From the NCBI GenBank assembly GCA_002491225.1, contig DKVN01000161.1, positions 1 through 15,205 of the forward strand: DNA of 15,205 bases, read 5' to 3'. A model generated the notes under the pieces. The model ran no database searches. It was given only the letters and a program-made list of their open reading frames with translations, and was not told the origin of the DNA. This document shows, piece after piece, positions 1 to 8,403 of the stretch. This DNA is from Faecalibacterium sp. UBA7177 (GTDB taxonomy: Bacteria; Bacillota; Clostridia; Oscillospirales; Ruminococcaceae). Every line of letters starts with the position of its first letter. Position 1 is the stretch's first letter. A program made the translations under genes and the position numbers.

Positions 1-2534
1 CCACCCTGCTCAAGATGGCCCCGGACGAGCTGGACGCCGCCGCCCAGACCGCCGAAAAAACCTACACCATCGCCAGCCGCTGCGGGGTGTTTGCCAAGAG
101 CGATGTGCAGCCGCTGCTCAACCAGGGCGCAAAGCCGGGGGACGTGGCCGCCAGCATCTATCAGGCGGTGGTCAACCAGACCATCGCCGGGCTGGCCCAG
201 GGGCGGCCGATCGCCGGGAATGTCCTCTACCTCGGCGGGCCGCTCACCTTCAGCCGCACGTTGCGCCAGAGCTTTGACAAAACCCTCCGCCTCGCGGGCC
301 GCCTGCCGGACAATAGCCTCTATTTCGTCTCGCTGGGCGCGGCCTGGTCGGCCGACCGGGAGCTCTCGCTGGCCGAGCTTGCCGGGGCCATCGGCCAGAA
401 GGGGGCCGCGGGCGTGGGCCAGTATGCCAGCCAGCCGCCCCTTTTTGCCAGCAAGGAGGAGTACGAGGCCTTCCACGCCCGGCATCTGCGGGCCAGCGTG
501 CCCCGCGCGGCCTTTGGGGCCGAGTGCGGGCCGGTGCACATCGGCATCGACGCGGGCTCCACCACGGTCAAGCTGGTGGTCATCGATCAGGATGCCCACA
601 TCCTCTTTACCGATTACCAGCCCAACCTCGGCAGCCCGCTGCCCCTCATCCGCGAGACCCTGCAAAAGATCTATGCCGCCCACCCGGGCCTTGTGGTGGC
701 CAGCGCCACCGCCACCGGCTATGGGGAGGAGCTGGTCAAAACCGCCCTCCACGCCGATTACGGGGTGGTGGAGACGGTGGCCCACTTTACCGCGGCCCGC
801 TGGTTTTTGCCCGAGGTCGAGTTCATCATCGACATCGGCGGGCAGGATATGAAGTGCTTTCGCATCGAGGACGGGGCGATCAGCGACATCTTCCTCAACG
901 AGGCCTGCTCGAGCGGCTGCGGCAGCTTTTTGCAGACCTTCGCCCAGGCGCTTGGGTACGAGGTCAAGGATTTCGCCGCGCTCGGCCTCTTTGCCGACCG
1001 GCCGGTCGACCTCGGCAGCCGCTGCACCGTCTTTATGAATTCGAGCGTCAAGCAGGCCCAGAAGGACGGGGCCTCGATCGAGAACATCTCGGCGGGGCTC
1101 TCGATCAGCGTGGTCAAAAACGCGCTCTATAAGGTGATCCGCGCCTCGAGCGCCGAGGAGCTGGGCCGCCATATCGTGGTGCAGGGCGGCACCTTTTACA
1201 ACGAGGCGGTGCTGCGCGCCTTTGAAAAGGAGATGGGCTGCGAGGTCATCCGGCCCGACATTGCCGGGCTGATGGGGGCCTTTGGGGCCGCGCTGCACGG
1301 CCGGGCGCTGGCCGCGCCGGGCCAGCAGAGCAGCCTGCTTGATGCCGAGGCGCTGGCGAATTTTTCCCAAACGGTCAGGAGCGTGCGGTGCGGTGGCTGC
1401 ACCAATCACTGCCAGCTGACCGTGAACACCTTTGCGGACGGCAGCCGCCTGGTCAGCGGCAACCGGTGCGAAAAGCCGGTCACCGGCAAGGCCGACGCGG
1501 GCGAGCGCAACCTTTACGAGGTCAAGCGGCGGCTGCTGGCCGCCTACGAGCCCAAGCCCGGCCCCCGCGGCAGCATCGGCATCCCAATGTGCCTCAACCT
1601 CTACGAGCTGCTGCCCTTCTGGCACGCCTTTTTCACCTCGCTGGGCTTCGCGGTCTACCACGGGCCCTTCTCGACCCGGCAGCTGTACCTCGACGGCCAG
1701 GCCACCATCCCCAGCGATACGGTCTGTTTCCCGGCGAAGCTCGCCCACGGGCAGATCCGCGCCCTGGTGGACATGGCGGTGGACGCCATCTTCTACCCCT
1801 GCATGACCTATAACCTCGACGAGGGCCTCTCGGACAACCACTACAACTGCCCGGTGGTGGCCTACTACCCCGAGGTGGTGGCGGGCAACTGCCCGGAGCT
1901 CAGCGGGACCAAGTTCATCTATGATTACATCGGCATCCACCGCCCGGATGATTTTGTCGAGAAGATGACCGGCATCCTGCGCAAGCACTTTGAGGGCATC
2001 AGCAAAAAGGAGGTGCGCGCCGCGGCAGACGCCGCTTATGCCGAGTATCAGCGGCATATGGATACGATGCGGGCCGAGGGGGCGCGGATCCTTGCCGAGG
2101 CGCGGGCCGAGGGCCGCCGGATCATCGTGCTGGCCGGCCGCCCCTACCATGTCGACCCCGAGACCAACCACGGCATCGACACCCTCATCACCCGGTACGG
2201 CGCGGCGGTGCTCACCGAGGACAGTGTCTCGGTGTACGAGCAAAAGCAGCCCACCAGCGTGCTCAATCAGTGGACCTACCACGCCCGGCTCTACGCCGCC
2301 GCCCGCTGGTGCTGCCAGCAGCCGGACGCGGATCTTGTGCAGCTGGTCAGCTTTGGCTGCGGGGTGGACGCCATCACCACCGACGAGACCCGCGAGATCT
2401 TGCAGCGGGGCGGCAAGCTGTACACCCAGCTCAAGATCGACGAGATCACCAACCTCGGCGCGGTCAATATCCGGCTGCGCAGCCTCTTTGCCGCGCTGGA
2501 CGAAAAGGAGCGGGCCGCCAAGGCCCAGCAATAA
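1..2534 (+). CDS. 2-hydroxyacyl-CoA dehydratase activase-type protein (BcrA/BadF/HgdC), 5'-partial
   Basis: The reading frame is open to the left edge (first full codon at base 3), so the N-terminus is missing; the ATG at 15 is internal. Counting from that Met, residues 1-115 are the end of a first ASKHA-fold activase module, with SRCGVFAKSD (Cys23). Residues 174-430 are a complete second module: GIDAGSTT (177-184) phosphate loop, DIGGQDMK (273-280), and Cys298 (EACSSGCGSF) and Cys337 (LGSRCTVF), which match the two cluster cysteines of HgdC. A Cys-rich stretch follows (CGGCTNHC, about 459-466), then a DUF2229-like region to about 840. Known members of the family use ATP hydrolysis to push an electron into a dehydratase through a [4Fe-4S] cluster shared between two subunits; two modules in one chain suggests an internal pseudo-dimer (inference). 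The next gene, 59 bp downstream, is the likely partner. The substrate is unknown. Confidence 0.9.
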   Translation, partial: TLLKMAPDELDAAAQTAEKTYTIASRCGVFAKSDVQPLLNQGAKPGDVAASIYQAVVNQTIAGLAQGRPIAGNVLYLGGPLTFSRTLRQSFDKTLRLAGRLPDNSLYFVSLGAAWSADRELSLAELAGAIGQKGAAGVGQYASQPPLFASKEEYEAFHARHLRASVPRAAFGAECGPVHIGIDAGSTTVKLVVIDQDAHILFTDYQPNLGSPLPLIRETLQKIYAAHPGLVVASATATGYGEELVKTALHADYGVVETVAHFTAARWFLPEVEFIIDIGGQDMKCFRIEDGAISDIFLNEACSSGCGSFLQTFAQALGYEVKDFAALGLFADRPVDLGSRCTVFMNSSVKQAQKDGASIENISAGLSISVVKNALYKVIRASSAEELGRHIVVQGGTFYNEAVLRAFEKEMGCEVIRPDIAGLMGAFGAALHGRALAAPGQQSSLLDAEALANFSQTVRSVRCGGCTNHCQLTVNTFADGSRLVSGNRCEKPVTGKADAGERNLYEVKRRLLAAYEPKPGPRGSIGIPMCLNLYELLPFWHAFFTSLGFAVYHGPFSTRQLYLDGQATIPSDTVCFPAKLAHGQIRALVDMAVDAIFYPCMTYNLDEGLSDNHYNCPVVAYYPEVVAGNCPELSGTKFIYDYIGIHRPDDFVEKMTGILRKHFEGISKKEVRAAADAAYAEYQRHMDTMRAEGARILAEARAEGRRIIVLAGRPYHVDPETNHGIDTLITRYGAAVLTEDSVSVYEQKQPTSVLNQWTYHARLYAAARWCCQQPDADLVQLVSFGCGVDAITTDETREILQRGGKLYTQLKIDEITNLGAVNIRLRSLFAALDEKERAAKAQQ

Positions 2535-2593
2535 GCGCCCGAGCAAACATACCGTCTCACATCTCAGGGAAACCACCCCAGGAGGAACGACCA

Positions 2594-4000
2594 ATGCCCC
2601 AGACAACCACCCAGACGATGACCCAGCCCGCCGCGCCCGCGGCCAGCTACCCCAGATTTACCAAGTCGATGAAGGCCACCCACACCATCCTGATCCCCAA
2701 CATGGCCCCGGTGCAGTTTCGCATCATGCAGGCCGCCATGGAGCACGCGGGCTACCGGGTCGAGGTGCTGGGCAACTGCGGCAGCGCGGTGGCCCAGCTG
2801 GGCCTCAAATATGTCCACAACGACACCTGCTACCCGGCGCTGCTGGTCATCGGCCAGTTTCTGGACGCGCTGCAAAGCGGAAAGTACGACCTCGACCACA
2901 CCGCCCTGCTCATCACCCAGACCGGCGGCGGCTGCCGCGCCTCCAACTACATCCACCTGCTGCGCAAGGCGCTGGTCAAGGCGGGCTATCCGCAGGTGCC
3001 GGTGGCCAGCCTCAACTTTTCCGGCCTCGAAAAGGACAGCGGCTTCCAGCTTTCGCTGCCGCTGCTGCGCGGGCTGCTGGCCGGGATCTTTTACGGCGAT
3101 CTCCTGGTCGCGCTGCGCAACCAGACCGCCCCGTATGAGCTGCACAAGGGGGACGCCGAGCGCAAGATGAACCAGTGGCTCGACACCCTCTGCGGCTGGG
3201 TGGGCAGGGGGCAGGGGGTCTCGATGCGGGCCATCAAGCGCACCATGCCGCTCATCGCCTCCGACTTTGCGGCCATCCCCAAACAGGTGGTCCCCAAGGT
3301 CAAGGTGGGGGTCGTGGGCGAAATTTACGTCAAGTACTCCCCCTTGGGCAACAACGGCCTCGAACAGTTTCTGGCCGGGGAGGGCTGCGAGGTCAACCTG
3401 CCGGGGCTTTTGGGCTTTGTGGAGTACTGCATCTACAACATGGCCGAGACCACCCGCCTCTACGGCGGCAGCGCGGCGGGCATCGCTGCGCCCGAGGCGC
3501 TGCTGAAATACCTTGACGGCGGCGAGCAGGCGATGCGCCGGGCCCTTGCCCAGTACGGCTACCACGCCCCCGCCGCCTTTAAAACCCTGACCAAGCTGCC
3601 CGAGGGCATCATCGGCATGGGCAACAAGATGGGGGAGGGCTGGCTGCTCACCGCCGAGATGATCGAGCTGGTGCAGGCGGGCTACGAGAACATCGTCTGC
3701 GCCCAGCCGTTTGGCTGCCTGCCCAACCACATCTGCGGCAAGGGGATGATCCACCGCATCCGGGCGCTTTACCCGATGGCGAACATCACCCCCATCGATT
3801 ACGACCCCAGCGCCACCCCGGTCAACCAGGAAAACCGCATCAAGCTGATGCTGGCCGTGGCCCGCGAGCGGCTGGAGGGCGGCGATGCCCCCGGCCCCGG
3901 CGCGGCAAAACAGGAGCAGCAAAACCCTTTTTACGGCGAGACGCCCACCCTGCGCCGCCAGAATCGCGCAAGGCCCGAGCCGGTGCCCGCGCGGACGTAA
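2594..4000 (+). CDS. 2-hydroxyacyl-CoA dehydratase-like protein, partner of the preceding activase
   Basis: This 468-residue protein starts at ATG 2594, preceded by AGGAGGA at 2580-2586 with 7-nt spacing; the same frame is open further upstream but lacks such a site. It begins with a Thr/Gln/Pro/Ala-rich tail (1-20), then a conserved core starting near TILIPNMAP (31-39). Cysteines sit in family-like motifs: Cys62 (GNCG), Cys79 (NDTCYPA), Cys114 (GGGCRASNY), Cys369, Cys375 and Cys381 (around CAQPFGCLPNHICGKG), followed by VNQENRIKLML (410-420). These are plausible iron-sulfur cluster ligands. In many Clostridia the same region is the C-terminal part of one very long protein fused to the activase modules; here it is separate. 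The last 40 residues are poorly conserved-looking. It probably works as a low-potential, ATP-driven reductase or dehydratase component in the cytoplasm; the reaction is not known. Confidence 0.85.
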   Translation: MPQTTTQTMTQPAAPAASYPRFTKSMKATHTILIPNMAPVQFRIMQAAMEHAGYRVEVLGNCGSAVAQLGLKYVHNDTCYPALLVIGQFLDALQSGKYDLDHTALLITQTGGGCRASNYIHLLRKALVKAGYPQVPVASLNFSGLEKDSGFQLSLPLLRGLLAGIFYGDLLVALRNQTAPYELHKGDAERKMNQWLDTLCGWVGRGQGVSMRAIKRTMPLIASDFAAIPKQVVPKVKVGVVGEIYVKYSPLGNNGLEQFLAGEGCEVNLPGLLGFVEYCIYNMAETTRLYGGSAAGIAAPEALLKYLDGGEQAMRRALAQYGYHAPAAFKTLTKLPEGIIGMGNKMGEGWLLTAEMIELVQAGYENIVCAQPFGCLPNHICGKGMIHRIRALYPMANITPIDYDPSATPVNQENRIKLMLAVARERLEGGDAPGPGAAKQEQQNPFYGETPTLRRQNRARPEPVPART

Positions 4001-4018
4001 TATCGTACATAGAGACGC

Positions 4019-4059
4019 AAAAAAGCACGGCAGGCCGCGAGAGCCTGCCGTGCTTTTTT
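4019..4059. terminator. Bidirectional intrinsic terminator
   Basis: A perfect 11-bp stem (GCACGGCAGGC at 4025-4035 with its complement at 4043-4053) encloses a 7-nt loop. It is preceded by six A and followed by six T, so it has a terminator U-tract on both strands. It lies 18 bp after the stop of the dehydratase-like gene and about 60 bp beyond the stop of the convergent lyase gene, so it can end both transcription units. Confidence 0.93.
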
Positions 4060-4120
4060 GCGCATTGTGTGGGGGTTAGCGTGAAAATTCAGCGCGAAGA
4101 ATCGGCGGCCCCGCCGCGCC

Positions 4121-6103
4121 TTACCAGGCGAGGCAGAGCCCCTCCGGGCATTCGGGCGTGAATACCAGCACCCGGCCCCAGCCGTGGTATTCGCCCGCGC
4201 GCAGCTGCTCGACGCTGTGGGCCAACTCGGCGTGGCAGAGCAGCACCACCGCGCTTTGGCCGCCCTTTTCGATCCGCACCGCTTCGGCCACCGCGCGGGG
4301 CAGGGCGTCCCCGCCCGAGGCGCGGAAGACCGGGATGCGCTGCGCCGTGACCGGCTGCGGCGCGCCCGCGTCCATCGAGAGCAGGTGCAGCAGGCTGAAA
4401 AAGCCGCAGCCCTCGGCCTGCACCGTCAGCAGGTCGCCCTCCTCCAGCCGGTTGTACTGCCGGGAGTAAGGGGCCCGCCCCAGATGACAGGTCGCGCCGT
4501 CCGGTCCATCCAGACTTTGCAGCACCGCCCCGGCCCGCTGGCCCTGCCAGGTCAGGCAGCCGTTTTCGAGGTGGCACTCGCCCGGGCCAAAGTGGAAATT
4601 GGCCTCATAGGTATGCCGGGCGCTGTCCGCCGTGTAAAACTCGTCGCAGACCAGCGCCGCATTCAGCGCCTTGAGGTAGACCACCCGGCGGCCGGTGACC
4701 ACCCCGCGCTCGAGATACCCGAGGTGCATCCCATAGACCGTGTCGGCCGCGGGGGTAAAGCAGTGCTCCCCCTTGAGCGGCCAGGCCGCCGAGGAGTAGG
4801 CCCAGCTGTCCTGATAGCGGGTAAAATCCTGCCCGTCCACCCGGGTGGTGTTGTGGGCGGCCGGGCTTTTGAGCTGGGCGCGGATGGGGCTGTCGACATA
4901 GGTGTACCGGCCCGAGTCGATCAGCACATCCTCGCCGCAGATCCCCGCACCGAGGTGCAGCAGGTCGGCGTGGCCGTGCCCCGAGCCGAGGAAGCCGCAG
5001 TGAAAATGCAGGTATCCGGCCTCCAGCCCAAAGCCGGTGCGCAGCAGGTAGTTGCCGCTGTCCGGCAGGGCGGTGCTGGCAAGGGCGGGCCGCACCGGGG
5101 GCATCGCCCGGTAGGCGGGCTCGGCCTCGGGGCCGAGGTCCCAGTAGTTCTCCTCAAAAAAGGCCCCGCCTGCCGCGGCCCGCAGCGCCCCGTCCGCAAA
5201 GAGCACGGCCCCGGTCACCAGCAGGTCGCGGGCGTCAAGGTCGTCCGAGTCGGATTGGCAAACGAGCCGCCCCGCCGGGGTCAGCCAGGCGGCCAGCGCG
5301 GTGCACATCCTGTGGGTGTTTTCGGCAAGCCGCTCCGGCACCGCGGCGCCCCGCCCGCGGGCAACCAGCACCGTGTCCAGCGCGCAGTGCAGCACCTCGC
5401 AGTGGTACATGGGGCTCTGCTCCCACTGGCTGCCGTCCCGCAGCACTGAGCGGTGCAGGGTTTCGTCCAGCCGCTTGAGGGCCAGCGCGCACCAGTCCGC
5501 CCGGCCAAGATAGCTGCCCACCAAAAAGAGGCCGTGATCCTGCAAAACGCCCCAGTTGGAGAGCTCCTGGAACAGCCCGTGGCTGCGGCAGAGATATTCG
5601 CCGTGGGCCGCAAGGCAGGCTTCGATCTTGGCCTGCAGGGCGGGGGTGAGGGCGCTGCTGCCCGCAAAAAGGCCCAGCGTCCGCAGCCAGTTTTCGCACC
5701 GCAGCCCCGCCTCGAGGCTGCGCCAGGTCGAGCCAGAGTTCTCCTCGGTGCGGGGCACCCGGTCGATCCAGTCCTCGATCAGCCGGGCAAATTCTTTGGC
5801 GTAGCGCTCGTCGCCGGTGTACCGCCAGGCCTTGCCCAGGTTGACAAAGCCCGTGTGCCGGTTCATGGCGTAGAGCCATTCGGGGTCGCCCGCGGGGATA
5901 TGTGCCCAGTCGATCTCCTTTTCGTCCGGGCCAAACTCCACCGGGATATTTGTCCGCTCCATCTCCCAGTGATCCCGGAAGGTGAAGCGGTGCGCGCAGA
6001 CATCGTCCGCAATCGAGATGCAGCGCGCCGCGTCCTCCGCCCGATTTGCGAGGCAGGCGGCGGCCGCCGCGGCGGCATCGGAGCACCAGAAACCGTTCAG
6101 CAT
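4121..6103 (-). CDS. Heparinase II/III-family polysaccharide lyase
   Basis: This 660-residue protein starts at ATG 6103, with AAGGAGG (6114-6120) 10 nt upstream; that site overlaps the stop of the GH88 gene, so the two are translationally close. The N-terminal 300 or so residues are an alpha/alpha-toroid-like helical region with LSNWG (181-185) and EQSPMYH (228-234). The C-terminal part has the beta-sandwich hallmark LGSGHGHADLL (372-382), SGRYTY (397-402) and AAHNTTRVDGQD (415-426). Asn183, Tyr233, His234, His376/His378 and Tyr400 are candidate catalytic or metal residues by comparison with PL12-type lyases. The family cleaves uronic-acid linkages by beta-elimination, leaving an unsaturated uronate. 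No signal peptide is visible, so it should act in the cytoplasm on imported oligosaccharides. It is the last gene of the operon. The exact PL family (12, 15, 17, 21 or unassigned) is unresolved. Confidence 0.88.
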   Translation of the reverse strand: MLNGFWCSDAAAAAAACLANRAEDAARCISIADDVCAHRFTFRDHWEMERTNIPVEFGPDEKEIDWAHIPAGDPEWLYAMNRHTGFVNLGKAWRYTGDERYAKEFARLIEDWIDRVPRTEENSGSTWRSLEAGLRCENWLRTLGLFAGSSALTPALQAKIEACLAAHGEYLCRSHGLFQELSNWGVLQDHGLFLVGSYLGRADWCALALKRLDETLHRSVLRDGSQWEQSPMYHCEVLHCALDTVLVARGRGAAVPERLAENTHRMCTALAAWLTPAGRLVCQSDSDDLDARDLLVTGAVLFADGALRAAAGGAFFEENYWDLGPEAEPAYRAMPPVRPALASTALPDSGNYLLRTGFGLEAGYLHFHCGFLGSGHGHADLLHLGAGICGEDVLIDSGRYTYVDSPIRAQLKSPAAHNTTRVDGQDFTRYQDSWAYSSAAWPLKGEHCFTPAADTVYGMHLGYLERGVVTGRRVVYLKALNAALVCDEFYTADSARHTYEANFHFGPGECHLENGCLTWQGQRAGAVLQSLDGPDGATCHLGRAPYSRQYNRLEEGDLLTVQAEGCGFFSLLHLLSMDAGAPQPVTAQRIPVFRASGGDALPRAVAEAVRIEKGGQSAVVLLCHAELAHSVEQLRAGEYHGWGRVLVFTPECPEGLCLAW

Positions 6104-6118
6104 AAAAAACAGGCCTCC

Positions 6119-7273
6119 TTACCAGTAGGGCTCCCAGGGCCCGGCCAGCCGGGTGAGCAGCTCCATGTAAAAATAGTCGCCCCAGGTGTTGCACTCGTCC
6201 ACCCCGCGGTCCTGCGGAATGGGGTTGTAGGGCGAGTTTTTGGCGTACACCCCGTGCAGCAGCAGCCCGTTGGAGGTTGCCGCGTCCCGCACGGCGCAGT
6301 GTTCCCACAGGGCCCCGGCCAGCTTTTGGGCCTGCTCGGTGTAAAAGGCCGCCTCGTCCGCGGGCAGGTACTGGGCCATCTCGAGCATGCCGCAGGCCGC
6401 AATGGCCGATGCTGAGGAATCCCGCGGCTCCTCCCCCTCGGTAAAGGTGAGGTCCCAGTAGGGCACCAGATCCTCCGGCAGCCGGTCGAGGAAGTACCCG
6501 GTTACATCCCGGAAGAGCCCGATGCAGGCCTCATCGCGGGTGTAGCGGTAGCTCAGGGCCATGCCGTACACCCCCCAGGCCTGCCCGCGCGCCCAGGCCG
6601 AGCCGTCCTTGTAGCCCTGCTGGGTCGAGCCGCGCAGCGGCGCGCCGGTCTCGGGGTCAAAAAAGAAGGTGTGGTAGGTGGAGTGATCCGGCCTTACCAG
6701 ATTTGCCATGCTGGTTTTGGTGTGGGCCAGGGCGGCGGCGCGGTATTTTCCCTCGCCGGTTACCTCGCTGGCCCAGTAGAGCAGCGGCAGGTTGAGCAGG
6801 CAGTCGATGATCAGCCGGTAGTTATCCTTCGCGCCAAGCGTCCCCCAGGCCTGCAAAAACTGCCCCTTTTGCTGAAAACGGCCGAGGAGGTTGTCCGCCG
6901 CCAGCAGCGCGGCAGTCTTGCCCGTTTCGCTGCCGGTGAGCTTGCAGGCCGCCACGCAGGAGGGGGTGTACAAAAAGCCCATGTCGTGGTGATCCACATC
7001 CACCCGGCGGCGGATGCGGTCCAAGAAGCTGTCCACCTGGCGCAGGGCCGCGGTTTTGAAGGCGTCCTCGCCGGTGTGCTCATAGGCCAGCCAGTAGTTG
7101 CCGGTGCAAAAGCCGGTGGTCCACTCCACATTTTCGCCGGGCCGGTAAAACTGCTGCTCGGTGGTGGAGCCGGGGAACTGGTCGGTAAATGCTGCAAGGT
7201 TGCCGCGCAGGATGCCGCAGGCGGTGTCAAGCGCCGCGGCGGCCCCGGCGGGGGTCATAGCCGTGCTTTGCAT
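6119..7273 (-). CDS. Unsaturated glucuronyl/galacturonyl hydrolase, GH88 family
   Basis: This 384-residue enzyme hydrates and removes the 4,5-unsaturated uronic acid that polysaccharide lyases leave at the non-reducing end. The GH88 pattern is complete: WTTGFCTGNYW (51-61), HHDMGF with Asp97, LIIDCLLNLP with Asp157 (the two catalytic Asp of Bacillus UGL), DGSAWARGQAWG (223-234), RDSSASAIAACG (284-295) and ECNTWGDYFY near the C-terminus. The length is normal for the family. A frame open to a TTG at 7282 was rejected because AAAGGAG (7283-7289) lies 9 nt before ATG 7273. No signal peptide is seen, so it is cytoplasmic. It sits directly before the lyase gene whose product it would process. The released 5-keto-4-deoxyuronate must be handled by Kdu/Kdg enzymes, none of which are in the window. 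Confidence 0.94.
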   Translation of the reverse strand: MQSTAMTPAGAAAALDTACGILRGNLAAFTDQFPGSTTEQQFYRPGENVEWTTGFCTGNYWLAYEHTGEDAFKTAALRQVDSFLDRIRRRVDVDHHDMGFLYTPSCVAACKLTGSETGKTAALLAADNLLGRFQQKGQFLQAWGTLGAKDNYRLIIDCLLNLPLLYWASEVTGEGKYRAAALAHTKTSMANLVRPDHSTYHTFFFDPETGAPLRGSTQQGYKDGSAWARGQAWGVYGMALSYRYTRDEACIGLFRDVTGYFLDRLPEDLVPYWDLTFTEGEEPRDSSASAIAACGMLEMAQYLPADEAAFYTEQAQKLAGALWEHCAVRDAATSNGLLLHGVYAKNSPYNPIPQDRGVDECNTWGDYFYMELLTRLAGPWEPYW

Positions 7274-7282
7274 GGTTGCCAA

Positions 7283-7289
7283 CTCCTTT
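7283..7289 (-). promoter_or_regulatory. Ribosome binding site fixing the GH88 start
   Basis: AAAGGAG on the minus strand lies 9 nt before ATG 7273 and directly abuts the alternative TTG codon at 7282, which leaves the TTG no spacing. This selects the ATG. Confidence 0.8.
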
Positions 7290-7293
7290 CTGC

Positions 7294-7315
7294 GGGCGGG
7301 GGAGAACCCCCGCCC
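7294..7315 (-). repeat. Intergenic hairpin between the propeller-protein and GH88 genes
   Basis: A perfect 9-bp GC stem (GGGCGGGGG at 7294-7302 with CCCCCGCCC at 7307-7315) closes a 4-nt loop (UUCU in the mRNA sense). It starts 5 nt past the upstream gene's stop and ends just before the GH88 ribosome binding site. There is no U-tract, so it looks like an mRNA-stabilising or processing structure rather than a terminator. Confidence 0.7.
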
Positions 7316-7320
7316 AGCCT

Positions 7321-8379
7321 TCAGCGCAGCGGGATGCAGAGGTTCCAGCTGCGGGTCATGGTCTTAAAGCCCGCCTCGCTGCCGTCGTTGGTGGCGGCAA
7401 AGAGGTGGGTGGCGTTGCCGCGTTCGTCAAACAGCAAAAAGGGCCGGTCGAGGTTGCCCATCCGCCGCGTCTGGCCGTCCGACCACAAGATCTCGCGGGA
7501 GAAGGCCGGGCGGGAGGCGACCTCCCACCGGATTCCGTCCGGGCTTTTGGCGTAAACGGCCGAGCCGACGTCCCCGGTGTAATGGCCGTTCCAGTCCTTG
7601 GCGATCATCGCGTAGCCGGTGTCGGTTTTCCAGAGAAAAGGATCCTCCAGAATGCCGTCATCGGCAAACAGGGGCTGATCGGTCAGCCGCCGGTAGGGCC
7701 CGGCCCAGTGGCCGGCCCAGGCCGCGCCCAGCTTCATCCCGCTGCACATCCCGTTGCCGGTGCAGCCGGTATAGGGGGGCTTTTTCCAGGTGCGGGTCTT
7801 GTAGATCAGCAGGCAGCTGCCGTCCTCATTGACACACGGCGCGGGGTTCGAGACGAGAAAATCGTCAAAATGCCCCGGCCGCACCTCAAAGCTGGGCACA
7901 TCCGGCCGCGTCCAGGGGCCAAACACGCTTTTTGCGGTGGCAATGCCGATCCGCTTGTGCGCCCGGGCACAGAGCCACTCGTAGCTGTCGTGGTTGAGGC
8001 TGCCGTCCTCGGGCGGGTCGGGGAAGGGGTGGGTGGAGCCCATATAAAAGAGGATACAGGTGTCCCCGCATTTCTGGATGACCGGGTTGTGCACCGAGCG
8101 TCCGTCCCACCAGCCCGCGCCGCGGGCGGTCAGCACCACCTCGGCAAACCGGTAGGGGCCCTCGGGGGTGGGGCTCACCGCCCGCACGATCTCGCTGGCC
8201 ACCGCCCAGCCGGGGTGGAAGGGCAGGCTCTTTTTCCAGCGGGAGGCGAACATGTGGTAGTTGCCGTCCTCCCCGCGCAGGACGCTGCCGCACCACACCC
8301 AGTATCCGTCCATCGAAAACCCGCCGCTGACCGGCGCGGGCAGAAAGTGCGTGCCGAGATCCTCCGCGTTGCGGTCCAT
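7321..8379 (-). CDS. Five-bladed beta-propeller glycoside hydrolase-like protein (GH43/GH117-like)
   Basis: This 352-residue protein resembles the GH43/GH32/GH117-type five-bladed propellers, an assignment made from motif style only. Repeated blade-like segments are MDGYWVWCGSVLRG (23-36), HNPVIQ...ILFYMGSTHP (97-118), SNPAPCVNEDGSCLLIYKTR (177-196), ILEDPFLWKTDTGYAMIAKD (243-262) and LDRPFLLFDERGNATHLFAA (310-329). Asp24, Glu245/Asp246 and Asp311 are candidate active-site acids. The start at ATG 8379 is set by GAGGAGG (8389-8395) 9 nt upstream; a longer frame from TTG 8397 would run through that site. No signal peptide is visible, so it probably acts in the cytoplasm on imported sugar. It lies between the sulfatase and GH88 genes. 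Its sugar specificity, and whether it is a hydrolase at all rather than a phosphorylase-like or lyase-like propeller, cannot be told. Confidence 0.7.
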   Translation of the reverse strand: MDRNAEDLGTHFLPAPVSGGFSMDGYWVWCGSVLRGEDGNYHMFASRWKKSLPFHPGWAVASEIVRAVSPTPEGPYRFAEVVLTARGAGWWDGRSVHNPVIQKCGDTCILFYMGSTHPFPDPPEDGSLNHDSYEWLCARAHKRIGIATAKSVFGPWTRPDVPSFEVRPGHFDDFLVSNPAPCVNEDGSCLLIYKTRTWKKPPYTGCTGNGMCSGMKLGAAWAGHWAGPYRRLTDQPLFADDGILEDPFLWKTDTGYAMIAKDWNGHYTGDVGSAVYAKSPDGIRWEVASRPAFSREILWSDGQTRRMGNLDRPFLLFDERGNATHLFAATNDGSEAGFKTMTRSWNLCIPLR

Positions 8380-8388
8380 CGCAAAAAA

Positions 8389-8395
8389 CCTCCTC
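8389..8395 (-). promoter_or_regulatory. Ribosome binding site fixing the propeller-protein start
   Basis: GAGGAGG on the minus strand is followed by nine bases and ATG 8379. It lies inside the first codons of the longer TTG-initiated frame, which is therefore rejected. Confidence 0.85.
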
Positions 8396-8403
8396 AAATT
8401 TCA

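Noticed and set aside
2564..3922. 452-residue minus-strand frame opposite the dehydratase-like gene
   Set aside because: The plus-strand gene has family motifs and a strong ribosome site; the antisense product has neither.
4103..4116. Small GC inverted repeat just after the lyase gene stop
   Set aside because: Only a 5-bp stem in GC-rich sequence without a U-tract; the strong terminator at 4019-4059 explains the transcript end.
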